Source: Paraburkholderia sp.
GTDB taxonomy: Bacteria > Pseudomonadota > Gammaproteobacteria > Burkholderiales > Burkholderiaceae
Assembly: GCF_024281035.1 (NCBI RefSeq)
Contig: NZ_JAMXLH010000023.1
Location: 1-64,000 of the forward strand
Direction: 5' to 3'
DNA length: 64,000 nt
Part shown: positions 19,639 to 28,360 of the stretch, piece by piece
Layout of the letters: every line of letters starts with the position of its first letter
Numbering within the stretch: position 1 is the stretch's first letter
Translations under genes and position numbers: made by a program
Notes under the pieces: generated by a model
The model's input: the letters and a program-made list of their open reading frames with translations, nothing else
Told to the model about the DNA's origin: nothing
The model's database searches: none

Positions 19639-20244
19639 ATGATCAGGTTGATCGTCGGACTCGGCAATCCGGGCGCCGAATACACCGCGACGCGCCACAA
19701 CGCCGGTTTCTGGTTCGTGGACCAGCTCGCACGCGAAGCAGGCACATCGCTGCGCGACGAGCGGCGCTTTCACGGCCACTACGCACGCGCGCGGCTGTTC
19801 GGCGAGGAAGTGCATCTGCTCGAGCCGCAAACCTACATGAACCGCTCCGGACAGTCGGTCGTCGCGCTCGCGCACTTCTTCAAGATCCTGCCGGACGAGA
19901 TCCTCGTCGCGCACGACGAACTCGACCTGCCGCCCGGCGCCGTCAAGCTCAAGCTCGGCGGCGGCAGCGGCGGGCACAACGGCCTGAAGGACATTTCCGC
20001 GCATCTGTCGACCCAGCAGTACTGGCGCCTTCGTATCGGCATCGGGCATCCGCGCGATCTGATTCCGGAAAGTGCACGCGCCGGCGCCAAGCCCGATGTC
20101 GCGAACTTCGTGCTCAAACCGCCGCGTAAGGAAGAGCAGGATGTGATCGATCGGTCGATCGAGCGCGCGCTCGTTGTGATGCCAACTTTCGTGAAAGGCG
20201 AAACGGAGCGTGCAGTCATGCTGCTGCATCGCAATGGTAGTTGA
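19639..20244 (+). CDS. pth: Peptidyl-tRNA hydrolase
   Basis: Pth cleaves peptidyl-tRNA released from stalled ribosomes. The 201 residues carry [11 protein letters not shown], the catalytic His20 in TRHNAGF, Asn near 71 in TYMNRSG and the DELDLPPG acid cluster. The rplY-pth order is widely conserved. A pair of hairpins lies between it and hisC. Confidence 0.96.
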   Translation: MIRLIVGLGNPGAEYTATRHNAGFWFVDQLAREAGTSLRDERRFHGHYARARLFGEEVHLLEPQTYMNRSGQSVVALAHFFKILPDEILVAHDELDLPPGAVKLKLGGGSGGHNGLKDISAHLSTQQYWRLRIGIGHPRDLIPESARAGAKPDVANFVLKPPRKEEQDVIDRSIERALVVMPTFVKGETERAVMLLHRNGS

Positions 20245-20258
20245 GCGTGTTGTTTGGG

Positions 20259-20340
20259 ATCCGGGCAAGCGCTAAAGCGCTAACCCGGATTGACTGCTGT
20301 GCATGGGACCAGAGTAAGGGCTGAAGCGCTAACTCTGGTC
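20259..20340 (+). repeat. Twin hairpins with shared loop motif upstream of hisC
   Basis: The first hairpin pairs ATCCGGG (20259-20265) with CCCGGAT (20284-20290). The second pairs GACCAGAGT (20307-20315) with ACTCTGGTC (20332-20340). Both loops end in AAGCGCTAA although the stems differ, which implies conserved loops on covarying stems. The second stem ends four bases before the hisC Shine-Dalgarno GGAG. Confidence 0.75.
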
Positions 20341-20354
20341 GACAGGAGAGTGTC

Positions 20355-21422
20355 TTGAGTCGTTACTGGAGTGACATCGTCCACCGTCTCGTGCCCTACG
20401 TGCCGGGCGAACAGCCCGCACTCGCGAAGCCGGTGAAGCTCAACACCAATGAGAATCCGTATCCGCCGTCGCCGCGCGTGCTTGAGGCAATCCGCGCAGA
20501 ACTCGGCGAGCACGCAGAATCACTGCGCCGCTATCCCGATCCGGTCGCGAGGCGCCTGCGCGCCGTCGTCGCCGCGCATCACGGGCTGAACGCCGATCAG
20601 GTGTTCGTCGGCAACGGCTCCGATGAAGTGCTCGCGCACGCGTTCCAGGCGCTGCTCAAGCATGACTTGCCGATCCTCTTTCCCGACATCACCTACAGCT
20701 TCTACCCGACTTACGCACGGCTCTACGACGTGCAATACCGCACGGTGCCGCTCGACGAAGCCTTCGCGATCCGGATCGAGGATTACGCCCAACCCAACGG
20801 CGGCGTGATCTTTCCGAATCCGAATGCGCCGACCGGCCACGCACTGCCGCTCGCGCAAATCGAAAAACTCGTCGCGGCGAACACGGAATCGGCGGTGGTG
20901 ATCGACGAGGCCTACGTCGATTTCGGCGCCGAATCGGCAATCGCGCTCATCGACCGCTATCCGAACCTGCTCGTCGTGCACACGACGTCGAAGTCGCGAT
21001 CGCTCGCCGGCATGCGCGTCGGTTTCGCGTTCGGCCATCCCGATCTGATCGACGCGCTCAACCGGGTGAAGGACAGCTTCAACTCGTATCCGCTGGACCG
21101 TCTGGCGCAAGCGGCCGCTGCCGCCGCCTACGAAGACACCGAGTGGCTGCACACGACAAGCGCCCGCGTGATGGCAAGCCGGGAAAGACTCACCGCGGCG
21201 CTCGCGGAACTAGGTTTCGACGTTGTGCCGTCGGCGGCGAACTTCGTGTTTGCGCGCCATCCTTCGCACGATGCGGCAGCCATCAGCGCGAAGCTGCGCG
21301 AGCAGGAAATCTTCGTGCGCCACTTCAACGCGCCGCGCGTGAACCAGCATCTGCGCATCTCGATCGGCACCGACGCCGAATGCGAGAAGCTCGTCGCCGC
21401 GCTAAAAGGCATCGTGAAGTAA
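20355..21422 (+). CDS. hisC: Histidinol-phosphate aminotransferase
   Basis: HisC transaminates imidazole acetol phosphate with glutamate in histidine synthesis. The 355-residue class I/II PLP enzyme has the PLP Lys213 in [15 protein letters not shown], Asp in VIDEAYVDF and Arg in the C-terminal HLRISIGT. The start is TTG (MSRYWSDIV), set by AGGAG seven bases upstream. It lies away from any other his gene in the window and may be a second copy or a close paralogue. Confidence 0.9.
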   Translation: MSRYWSDIVHRLVPYVPGEQPALAKPVKLNTNENPYPPSPRVLEAIRAELGEHAESLRRYPDPVARRLRAVVAAHHGLNADQVFVGNGSDEVLAHAFQALLKHDLPILFPDITYSFYPTYARLYDVQYRTVPLDEAFAIRIEDYAQPNGGVIFPNPNAPTGHALPLAQIEKLVAANTESAVVIDEAYVDFGAESAIALIDRYPNLLVVHTTSKSRSLAGMRVGFAFGHPDLIDALNRVKDSFNSYPLDRLAQAAAAAAYEDTEWLHTTSARVMASRERLTAALAELGFDVVPSAANFVFARHPSHDAAAISAKLREQEIFVRHFNAPRVNQHLRISIGTDAECEKLVAALKGIVK

Positions 21423-21447
21423 CGCCTGAGTTCAGGCCCGGAAAAAG

Positions 21448-21474
21448 AAAACGCGCCTATAAAGCGCGTTTTTT
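21448..21474. terminator. Bidirectional terminator between hisC and ferredoxin
   Basis: AACGCGC and GCGCGTT arms flank the loop CTATAAA, with an A tract on the left and a T tract on the right. It can stop hisC on the plus strand and the ferredoxin gene on the minus strand. Confidence 0.85.
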
Positions 21475-21497
21475 CATGTCGCAAGCAGAAACAGCGC

Positions 21498-21793
<296 letters not shown>

Positions 21794-21922
21794 GCGCTCA
21801 AGCCATCTGTGCCGCCGGACAACATTACCCGGCATACGTGCTTACGCGCTGCGCGCCGAGTTGCGCTCACGCGCCTTCTCTTGCCTGAACTGCTTACTCC
21901 GGTTATTTGCTTATAACGAAAC

Positions 21923-21951
21923 TTGTACTGCGCACTTTCATTTGTTATGCT
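21923..21951 (+). promoter_or_regulatory. Sigma-70 promoter of the unknown accessory gene
   Basis: TTGTAC (21923-21928), a 17-bp spacer and TATGCT (21946-21951) precede the unrecognised gene at 21974. Confidence 0.5.
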
Positions 21952-21973
21952 TTTTATACCAAAAGGAGGTGGT

Positions 21974-22546
21974 ATGCATACTGCCCAACATGGCCAGATG
22001 GGATTAATTCCTTCCCGGAATCAATCAGTCGCCCAGCCGGCCAGCGCATGGCTTCTAGGCTATGCCGCGTTTCATGATGCATTGCAACGCGAAGAGACAG
22101 ATTTTGGAGCGTTACCCCCATACGTGAAACTCCCTGTGCTCCGGCGGTTGGCCGGATGCGCATTTGCGCCATCTTCTGTCTGGGTCGCGCTAAATGAAGT
22201 ACGCGCCGCTTATATCGAAGTCAGCACGCCTTCTGTCGCAGAGGTTGTACGGCATTATTTCTCGTCGGAAGCCAACAATGTGGATTCATCAGACGAGACA
22301 GCGGACGTCCTCGAAACGCTTGCCGCAACTTTTCCACCGGCAGTCGTCCCTCTCGTTGCCAGACCACCCTGTTTGCTCAGCCCCGGCAAAGGCATCTTCC
22401 TTGAAGGCTGGCAACGCTTCGTCACGTATTGGGCCCGTAACGACGGGACAATTCCGCTGCTGGCAGTCGATTGGCCCACCTTGTATGACCGCCTCACGGA
22501 CAACCGAACGACAAATGGCGGCACAACGACAGATACGCCACATTGA
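21974..22546 (+). CDS. Unrecognised protein of 190 residues
   Basis: I do not recognise this protein. The start MHTAQHGQMG is set by a near-perfect Shine-Dalgarno AAGGAGGT (21963-21970), only 3-4 bases from the ATG, behind a TTGTAC/TATGCT promoter. It has no signal peptide, no membrane segment and no obvious catalytic motif. It is mixed alpha/beta in character, and the tail is rich in Thr and Asn. Base composition around it is more AT-rich than the core genes, suggesting acquired DNA. It is convergent with the membrane-protein gene at 22748. Confidence 0.7.
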   Translation: MHTAQHGQMGLIPSRNQSVAQPASAWLLGYAAFHDALQREETDFGALPPYVKLPVLRRLAGCAFAPSSVWVALNEVRAAYIEVSTPSVAEVVRHYFSSEANNVDSSDETADVLETLAATFPPAVVPLVARPPCLLSPGKGIFLEGWQRFVTYWARNDGTIPLLAVDWPTLYDRLTDNRTTNGGTTTDTPH

Positions 22547-22747
22547 GACGCCGCCTGGCGCCTCCTGGTATATGGCTCACCTGCCATCCGGTTTTTGAAG
22601 ACCCGCTGCGTTGCGGCGAGACAGGGTTTGCCCTCGCCGCAGGTTCCAGCTGTAAATAACCGCTTGAATGAGAAGCCGCCCTGGCTGCCAAACCACAGCG
22701 ACTGCACGTTTTAGCAATCGCGCATTACCTTAATATATATTGCACTG

Positions 22748-23308
22748 CTAATGTTGTTTCGCTCGAATCACGAAACTACAAAGGATTGAAAGCACTCCCT
22801 TCATGACATAAAGCACGATCAGCGCTCCAAGCAAATCGCCTATGTACATCATGCAGAAGCGTTCGATGAAGTTTTGCGTATCCCCGGTCAACGCAAACCA
22901 GAGATGATGTAGCACGGCATTCGTCGTTGCCACGGCGAACGCCAGAACGAGGAGCCGCCTGGGTGTCAGGTTCGCCAATGACGCTTTTAGTTGGTACCGC
23001 TCAAGCGCCAGACGATAGACCGCATAGGGCCCCGCTGCGCTGATGATCGCCCCCACAATGGCTCGCACCGGATCGTGCGGAAAGTAATAAGCAAAATCGA
23101 CGATTAGCGCGGCAATCAATAAGCCAATCGCACCATCCGCGCCGAGCAGCAGCGTACTCAGCAACCGGATGCCGGTAGGCAGATAGATCCAGTTAACGCC
23201 GTTCAGAAACTCCGTGTATCTGAAAAGCGCCTCATTCAGCCACAACGACAGTATGTACACGAGCACGGTGCCGGTGATCGACCAGCAATGTAAACGTAAG
23301 CTTTGCAT
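22748..23308 (-). CDS. MASE1-like integral membrane protein
   Basis: The 186 residues form about five or six membrane helices. The segment NWIYLPTGIRLLSTLLLGAD resembles the MASE1 sensory-membrane domain, which in other proteins precedes GGDEF or kinase domains. Here no output domain follows, so it is a stand-alone membrane module. It is divergent from the MarR-like gene, with about 93 bp between them. Function is unknown. Confidence 0.7.
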   Translation of the reverse strand: MQSLRLHCWSITGTVLVYILSLWLNEALFRYTEFLNGVNWIYLPTGIRLLSTLLLGADGAIGLLIAALIVDFAYYFPHDPVRAIVGAIISAAGPYAVYRLALERYQLKASLANLTPRRLLVLAFAVATTNAVLHHLWFALTGDTQNFIERFCMMYIGDLLGALIVLYVMKGVLSILCSFVIRAKQH

Positions 23309-23312
23309 GCGA

Positions 23313-23318
23313 TATAAT
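23313..23318 (+). promoter_or_regulatory. -10 box and possible Fur-like site upstream of the MarR-like gene
   Basis: TATAAT at 23313-23318 lies in ATATAATTCTCATTA, which loosely resembles a Fur box (about 10 of 19 positions to the classical consensus by eye). It lies directly upstream of the divergent membrane gene and about 84 bp before the MarR-like gene. Confidence 0.3.
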
Positions 23319-23401
23319 TCTCATTACGTTTTTAAATAGCTGCATCAAAGTCAAAGCTCGCGCGTCGTTAAGCGGGCGTCCATCCGGTTGGTACGCAAGC
23401 A

Positions 23402-23749
23402 ATGAAACGTCCTGCTGATATCTATCTTCGATTTTTGCAACTGACCGAAGCGTTGCGTGGCCTGCCCGCACTGCCTGCACTCGATCCGCTCGAAGAGAAA
23501 ATCCTTGAATTCGTCGCGCGCACGAACCAAAAGAACGATCGGCTTTCGGTGCGGGACATGATGGCGCGTAGCGAACTTGGCTCCCCCGCAACGCTTCACG
23601 CGCGCATCACGTCGATGCGTGAAAAAGGCTGGCTCGCACTAAGCGACACGGAAGACACACGCCGCAAACAAATCGAACTGACACCTGCCGCACTCAAGCA
23701 TTTCGACAAACTCGCCGAAGCGTTCGCGAAGGCTGCTAAAGGCTCCTGA
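23402..23749 (+). CDS. MarR-like winged-helix regulator
   Basis: This is a 115-residue DNA-binding protein. Residues 28-105 fit a winged helix-turn-helix (LDPLEEKILEFVARTNQKND, then the recognition region GSPATLHARITSMREKGWL and the wing DTEDTRRKQIELTP). It lacks the long dimerisation helices of classic MarR, so it is a small member. The divergent membrane gene next to it is a plausible target. Ligand unknown. Confidence 0.8.
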   Translation: MKRPADIYLRFLQLTEALRGLPALPALDPLEEKILEFVARTNQKNDRLSVRDMMARSELGSPATLHARITSMREKGWLALSDTEDTRRKQIELTPAALKHFDKLAEAFAKAAKGS

Positions 23750-23903
23750 CTGACTCAATCTGCCGATGTCACCAACAGGCCCGCGTTTCGGACCTGCTCT
23801 CCCATCTATTCACGATCAGGTAATCAGCACAACCAATAAACAAAGCCATCGAGAATCGCAAAAATCACGCGTTTCTCACTCATTTCTCACTGCATTGCGG
23901 TGC

Positions 23904-23930
23904 GAGGGCCTGCGTCGTCGCCAGGCCCTC
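23904..23930. repeat. Perfect 9-bp inverted repeat downstream of coaD
   Basis: GAGGGCCTG (23904-23912) and CAGGCCCTC (23922-23930) flank a 9-nt loop between the convergent MarR-like gene and coaD. There is no T tract on either side, so termination is possible but not assured. Confidence 0.5.
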
Positions 23931-23957
23931 CGGTTTGCGTCCGTTCTTGCCGCTTGC

Positions 23958-24461
23958 TCAAGCCTTCGTGACCGGGCCGCCCAGCGTGGCGACCTTGTGC
24001 TGCAGGCGCTTTTCCACCGACGGGAACACAAACTTGCTCACGTCGCCTCCGAGCTGGGCAATCTCCCGCACGATCGTGCCGGAGATGAACTGATATTGAT
24101 CGGACGGCGTCATGAACATCGTTTCGACGTCGGGCAGCAAATAGCGGTTCATGCCCGCCATCTGAAACTCGTATTCGAAGTCCGACACGGCGCGCAGGCC
24201 GCGCACGATCACGCGCGCGTTATTGACGCGCACGAAATCCTTCAGCAGCCCCTTGAAGCTCATCACCTGCACGTTCGGATAATGGCCGAGGACCTCGTGG
24301 GCGATTTCGAGCCGCTCGTCGAGCGAGAAGAACGGTTGTTTGTTGCGGCTGTCGGCAACGCCAACCACCAGCGTGTCGAAAATGCTCGACGCGCGCCGCA
24401 CGAGATCTTCGTGGCCGCGCGTAAGGGGGTCGAAGGTACCGGGGTACACGGCGACTACCAT
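23958..24461 (-). CDS. coaD: Phosphopantetheine adenylyltransferase
   Basis: CoaD transfers AMP to 4'-phosphopantetheine to make dephospho-CoA. The 167 residues start [20 protein letters not shown] with the nucleotidyltransferase T-x2-GH motif (Thr14, His17) and have [10 protein letters not shown] near 127. An in-frame extension upstream was rejected because it does not resemble the family. It lies downstream of rsmD on the same strand, as in many bacteria. Confidence 0.96.
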   Translation of the reverse strand: MVVAVYPGTFDPLTRGHEDLVRRASSIFDTLVVGVADSRNKQPFFSLDERLEIAHEVLGHYPNVQVMSFKGLLKDFVRVNNARVIVRGLRAVSDFEYEFQMAGMNRYLLPDVETMFMTPSDQYQFISGTIVREIAQLGGDVSKFVFPSVEKRLQHKVATLGGPVTKA

Positions 24462-24589
24462 GAGGCTTCTCCTCTCATCAGAAATGGGGCGCGATACACT
24501 GCCCGGCCAGTTCGATCGTGGCCGTCGCGGTGCAGGCGCAAGTGCGAGCCTGGCGATGAGGCTGCCCGCCACTTGTTATCGAACGCGCA

Positions 24590-25237
24590 TTATTCCTCAT
24601 TTTCGCGCTGCAGCAAATGATAGAAGACCACGCCCGCCTTGCCCTCGCGGACGACGCTCCAACCCGCCAGTTCGGGTCGCGCGGCGGGATCGAGCCGCTC
24701 GCCGGATTCGACGTACAGCCAGCCGCCGGCGGCAACGAGCGGCGTGGAAACCGCGAGCGCGCGCGTGAGGAGCGCGGTGTCGCCGAACGGCGGATCGAGG
24801 AACACCACGTCGAACGAACCCGGCGCAAGACTGGCCGCGAGCCGCAGCGCATCGGCTTCGGCGATTTCGATCGTACGCGCCGACAAGCGCGACTGGTTCG
24901 CGCGCAGTTGCGCGGCGACGCGCGCATTACGCTCGATCATCACGACGCGCGCGGCGCCGCGCGACGCCGCTTCGAATCCGAGCGCGCCGCTGCCGGCGAA
25001 AAGGTCGAGACAGCGCTGGCCGTCGAGCTGCTGCCCGAGCCAGTTGAAGAGCGTCTCGCGCACGCGGTCGGGCGTGGGCCGCAGGCCATCGAGATCGATG
25101 ACCGGCAAAGGCGTGCGCTTCCAGTCGCCGCCGATGATACGGATCGTATGCGCGCCACCGCCGCGCACGGCCTTGCCCGGCGCAGCAGACTGAACGGAGC
25201 GGGCACCCTGCGGGCGCGAAGATGAGGAACGGGACAT
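24590..25237 (-). CDS. rsmD: 16S rRNA (guanine966-N2)-methyltransferase
   Basis: RsmD methylates G966 of 16S rRNA in the 30S subunit. The 215-residue Rossmann methyltransferase has the SAM motif LDLFAGSGALGFEAASRGA and the catalytic DPPF. The N-terminal 30 residues are Ser/Arg-rich and variable, so the start could be later (near HTIRIIGGDWK). It is divergent from ftsY and upstream of coaD by 128 bp. Confidence 0.94.
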   Translation of the reverse strand: MSRSSSSRPQGARSVQSAAPGKAVRGGGAHTIRIIGGDWKRTPLPVIDLDGLRPTPDRVRETLFNWLGQQLDGQRCLDLFAGSGALGFEAASRGAARVVMIERNARVAAQLRANQSRLSARTIEIAEADALRLAASLAPGSFDVVFLDPPFGDTALLTRALAVSTPLVAAGGWLYVESGERLDPAARPELAGWSVVREGKAGVVFYHLLQRENEE

Positions 25238-25462
25238 GCGTTTTTCTATACCGCTTTAGAGTGTCTGGGCGACGCGCCGCGCGCGCCGGCCCCCTGATGC
25301 GCGAACGTTACCACAGCCCCGCGTGCGCGCCGCCCGGTTACCGCAACGACGCGGCCGGGGGCGCCTGATAAAATGCCGTGTTTTCCGTGCGTTGCCTCCA
25401 TTTCCACGACGTCGGCGACCACTCCGCGGTCCGACCCGCAACGCGCCTTCACGAACCAGATC

Positions 25463-26626
25463 ATGTTCAGTTTCTTCAAACGACTCCGCGGCTCCAAGGC
25501 CGAAGAGACCGCGCAGGCCGAAGCCGCGCAGACGCCCGAGGCTCAAGCCGCGGATTCAGCACCGGCCGGATCCGAAACCCGCACGCCCTCGCCCGCAGCC
25601 GAGCCTGCGCAGGCACGCCAGCCCGCCGCGGCGTCCTCGCCCTCGCCCGCGCGATCCGCCCCTGAAACCGCCGTGGCCGTCGAGGCCGTCGACATCGTTC
25701 CGCCGCCCGTGCCTGAAACGGCCGCGAAGCAATCCTGGCTCGCGCGCCTGAAATCGGGCCTCTCGAAGACAAGTTCGAACCTCGCGAGCATCTTCGTCAA
25801 TGCGAAGATCGACGACGATCTTTACGAGGAACTCGAAACGGCGCTCCTGATGTCCGATGCGGGCGTCGACGCCACCGAATTCCTGCTGGAAACGCTGCGC
25901 CAGAAAGTGCGCAGCGAGCGCCTCACCGAAGCTCAGCAGGTGAAGGATGCGCTGCGCCAGTTGCTCATCGACCTGCTCAAGCCGCTCGAAAAATCGCTCA
26001 TGCTCGGCCGCGCGCAGCCGCTCGTCATGATGATTGCGGGCGTAAACGGCGCGGGCAAGACGACCAGCATCGGCAAGCTCGCGAAGCATTTGCAGCGCTT
26101 CGACCAGTCCGTGCTGCTCGCCGCCGGCGACACGTTCCGCGCCGCCGCGCGCGAACAGCTCGCGGTCTGGGGCGAGCGCAACAACGTGACGGTCGTTTCG
26201 CAGGAAAGCGGCGACCCGGCCGCGGTGATCTTCGATGCGGTGAGCGCCGCGCGTGCGCGCGGCATCGACGTGCTGATGGCCGACACGGCCGGCCGCCTGC
26301 CGACGCAGCTTCATCTGATGGACGAACTGAAGAAGGTCAAGCGCGTGATCGGCAAGGCGCTCGACGGCGCACCGCACGAAGTGCTGCTCGTGATCGACGC
26401 GAACACGGGCCAGAACGCGCTCGCGCAGGTGAAGGCATTCGACGACGCGCTCGGCCTGACCGGTCTCATCGTCACGAAGCTCGACGGCACGGCGAAGGGC
26501 GGCATCCTCGCGGCCATCGCGCGTCAGCGTCCGGTGCCGGTGTATTTCATCGGCGTGGGCGAGAAGGTCGAGGATTTGCAGCCGTTCAGCGCAGAAGAAT
26601 TCACCGACGCGCTGCTCGGCAACTAG
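25463..26626 (+). CDS. ftsY: Signal recognition particle receptor FtsY
   Basis: FtsY docks SRP-ribosome complexes at the membrane. The 387-residue protein from MFSFFKRLRG has an acidic Ala/Glu/Pro-rich A domain (about 10-85), then NG domains with [14 protein letters not shown] (G1), DTAGR (G3) and TKLDG (G4). An upstream in-frame ATG at 25373 lies in the promoter region and is rejected. A -10-like TGATAAAAT precedes it. It is followed by a strong bidirectional terminator. Confidence 0.95.
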   Translation: MFSFFKRLRGSKAEETAQAEAAQTPEAQAADSAPAGSETRTPSPAAEPAQARQPAAASSPSPARSAPETAVAVEAVDIVPPPVPETAAKQSWLARLKSGLSKTSSNLASIFVNAKIDDDLYEELETALLMSDAGVDATEFLLETLRQKVRSERLTEAQQVKDALRQLLIDLLKPLEKSLMLGRAQPLVMMIAGVNGAGKTTSIGKLAKHLQRFDQSVLLAAGDTFRAAAREQLAVWGERNNVTVVSQESGDPAAVIFDAVSAARARGIDVLMADTAGRLPTQLHLMDELKKVKRVIGKALDGAPHEVLLVIDANTGQNALAQVKAFDDALGLTGLIVTKLDGTAKGGILAAIARQRPVPVYFIGVGEKVEDLQPFSAEEFTDALLGN

Positions 26627-26653
26627 GCGCAATCAGCGCGCAGTGCCCAAAAC

Positions 26654-26688
26654 AAAGGGCGTCGTTCCGAAGAACGACGCCCTTTTTT
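26654..26688. terminator. Strong bidirectional terminator after ftsY
   Basis: A perfect 14-bp stem AAAGGGCGTCGTTC/GAACGACGCCCTTT with tetraloop CGAA is followed by further T. It serves ftsY and the convergent maiA-like gene. Confidence 0.92.
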
Positions 26689-26730
26689 CTTGTGCGCCGC
26701 TCACTGGCACGGCGCCTCGCCGCACCTCGC

Positions 26731-27378
26731 TCACTCGGCGTCCGGTTGCACGCCCGGCGCGGCACGCGCGAACGCCTCGAGTTGCGACGCGTAGTCGTAA
26801 ATGCGCTGGATCGTCGCGTAGCACGACGTCTCGATGTCGAAGCGGTTCGCGTTGAACACCTGCGGCACGAGACACAGATCGGCAAGCGTCGGCGTATCGC
26901 CGTAACAGAGCTTGCCCGTGCGCGGATCGTCCGCAAGACGGCGCTCCAGCGTCTCGAACCCCGATTCGATCCAGTGGCGGTACCACGCATCCTTCGCGGC
27001 GCCATCGACGCGGAGCGTGTGCTTCAAATACTTCAGCACGCGCAGGTTGTTCAACGGATGAATCTCGCACGCCACCTGAAGCGCCAGCGCGCGCACGTGG
27101 GCGCGGTCGACGGGCAGCTTCGGCAACAGCGGCGGCTCGGGGTGCGTCTCGTCCAGATACTCGATGATCGCGAGCGACTGCTGGATGGCGTGCTGTTCGT
27201 CGTCGATCAGCGTCGGCACGATACCGTCTTCGTTGATCTGCCGGTAGGCCGGTTTCAGTTGCTCGCCGCCGTCGCGCAAGAGATGCACCGGCACGTACTC
27301 GTACGGCAGGCCCTTCAGATTCAGCGCGATGCGCACACGGTACGCTGCCGAGCTGCGGAAATAGCTGTAGAGCTTCAT
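26731..27378 (-). CDS. maiA: Maleylacetoacetate/maleylpyruvate isomerase (zeta GST)
   Basis: This glutathione-dependent cis-trans isomerase acts in the tyrosine (homogentisate) or gentisate pathway. The 215-residue zeta-class GST has the active-site motif SSAAYRVRIALNLKG at residues 9-23, a thioredoxin fold to about 85 and the helical domain after it. It is 74 bp downstream of a FAH-family gene on the same strand. That partner has the size of fumarylpyruvate hydrolase, so a role as maleylpyruvate isomerase is a real alternative to the name given. Confidence 0.85.
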   Translation of the reverse strand: MKLYSYFRSSAAYRVRIALNLKGLPYEYVPVHLLRDGGEQLKPAYRQINEDGIVPTLIDDEQHAIQQSLAIIEYLDETHPEPPLLPKLPVDRAHVRALALQVACEIHPLNNLRVLKYLKHTLRVDGAAKDAWYRHWIESGFETLERRLADDPRTGKLCYGDTPTLADLCLVPQVFNANRFDIETSCYATIQRIYDYASQLEAFARAAPGVQPDAE

Positions 27379-27452
27379 GTCCGTCTCACTCCCGTTCAGA
27401 AGCGCGAATCGTTGTCCAATTGTGACCTTATGGTTGTGACCTTATGCGCGCT

Positions 27453-28151
27453 TCAGACCACGCGCACGGCGAACTCGCCGAGCCCCTCGACGCCGCCGCG
27501 CATCAGATCGCCCTTCACCACCGCGCCGACGCCCTCAGGCGTGCCCGTGTAGATCAGATCGCCCGCCTTCAGCTCGACAAACGTCGACAAAAACGCGATG
27601 GTGTCGGCTACCGGCCAGATCATCGTCGAGACGTCCGCGCGCTGCTTTTCCTCACCGTTGACCGATAGCCAGATCGCGCCGCGTGCGACCTGACCGACTT
27701 GCGTAACGGGATGGATCGGGCCGATCGGCGCCGAATGATCGAAGCCCTTGGCGGTATCCCACGGGCGGCCAAGCTTCTTCGCTTCGGCCTGCAGGTCGCG
27801 GCGCGTCATGTCGAGGCCAAGCGCGTAGCCCCAGACATGTTCGAGTGCGCGCGCAACCGGAATGTCCTTTCCGCCCTTGCCAATCGCCGCGACGAGTTCC
27901 ATCTCGAAGTGGACGTTCTTCGACTGCGCGGGATACGGGAATTCGGCGGTCGCGCCGGGGGCGACATAGAGAATCGCGTCGGCAGGCTTCGAGAAAAAGA
28001 ACGGCGGCTCGCGATCCGGATCGTGGCCCATCTCGCGCGCGTGCGCTTCGTAGTTGCGTCCGACGCAATAGATGCGGCGCACCGGAAAACGCTGGTCGCT
28101 TCCTGCAACCGGCACCGATACCGGCGGTGCCGGCTCAAAAGCGTACGTCAT
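27453..28151 (-). CDS. FAH-family hydrolase, fumarylpyruvate-hydrolase-like
   Basis: The 232-residue protein cleaves a beta-diketone C-C bond, probably fumarylpyruvate to fumarate and pyruvate. FAH-fold signatures are IYCVGRNYEAHAREMGHDPD, metal ligands in HFEMELVAAIG and YTGTPEGVGAV. It is much shorter than true fumarylacetoacetase, which is about 420 residues. The start MTYAFEP is supported by GGGAGA a few bases upstream; an earlier in-frame ATG is rejected. It is upstream of the GST isomerase, so the two probably act in sequence. Confidence 0.88.
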   Translation of the reverse strand: MTYAFEPAPPVSVPVAGSDQRFPVRRIYCVGRNYEAHAREMGHDPDREPPFFFSKPADAILYVAPGATAEFPYPAQSKNVHFEMELVAAIGKGGKDIPVARALEHVWGYALGLDMTRRDLQAEAKKLGRPWDTAKGFDHSAPIGPIHPVTQVGQVARGAIWLSVNGEEKQRADVSTMIWPVADTIAFLSTFVELKAGDLIYTGTPEGVGAVVKGDLMRGGVEGLGEFAVRVV

Positions 28152-28360
28152 GAAATTCTCCCAATGCTTGAAGGTCAGTGCAGGCAGTGTAACGCCCGGC
28201 GCAGGCACTGCGTGACCGTGGGATTACGCGTTGGCGCCAGGCATCGCTTGCGCGCCTCATGCGATACTTTGCGCATCCGCCCTTCCATGACCGCTGCGAT
28301 CACCACAGCGATAAACACCGCGCACCGCACGCGTACCGGCACCCAGGAATTCCGCTCCCC

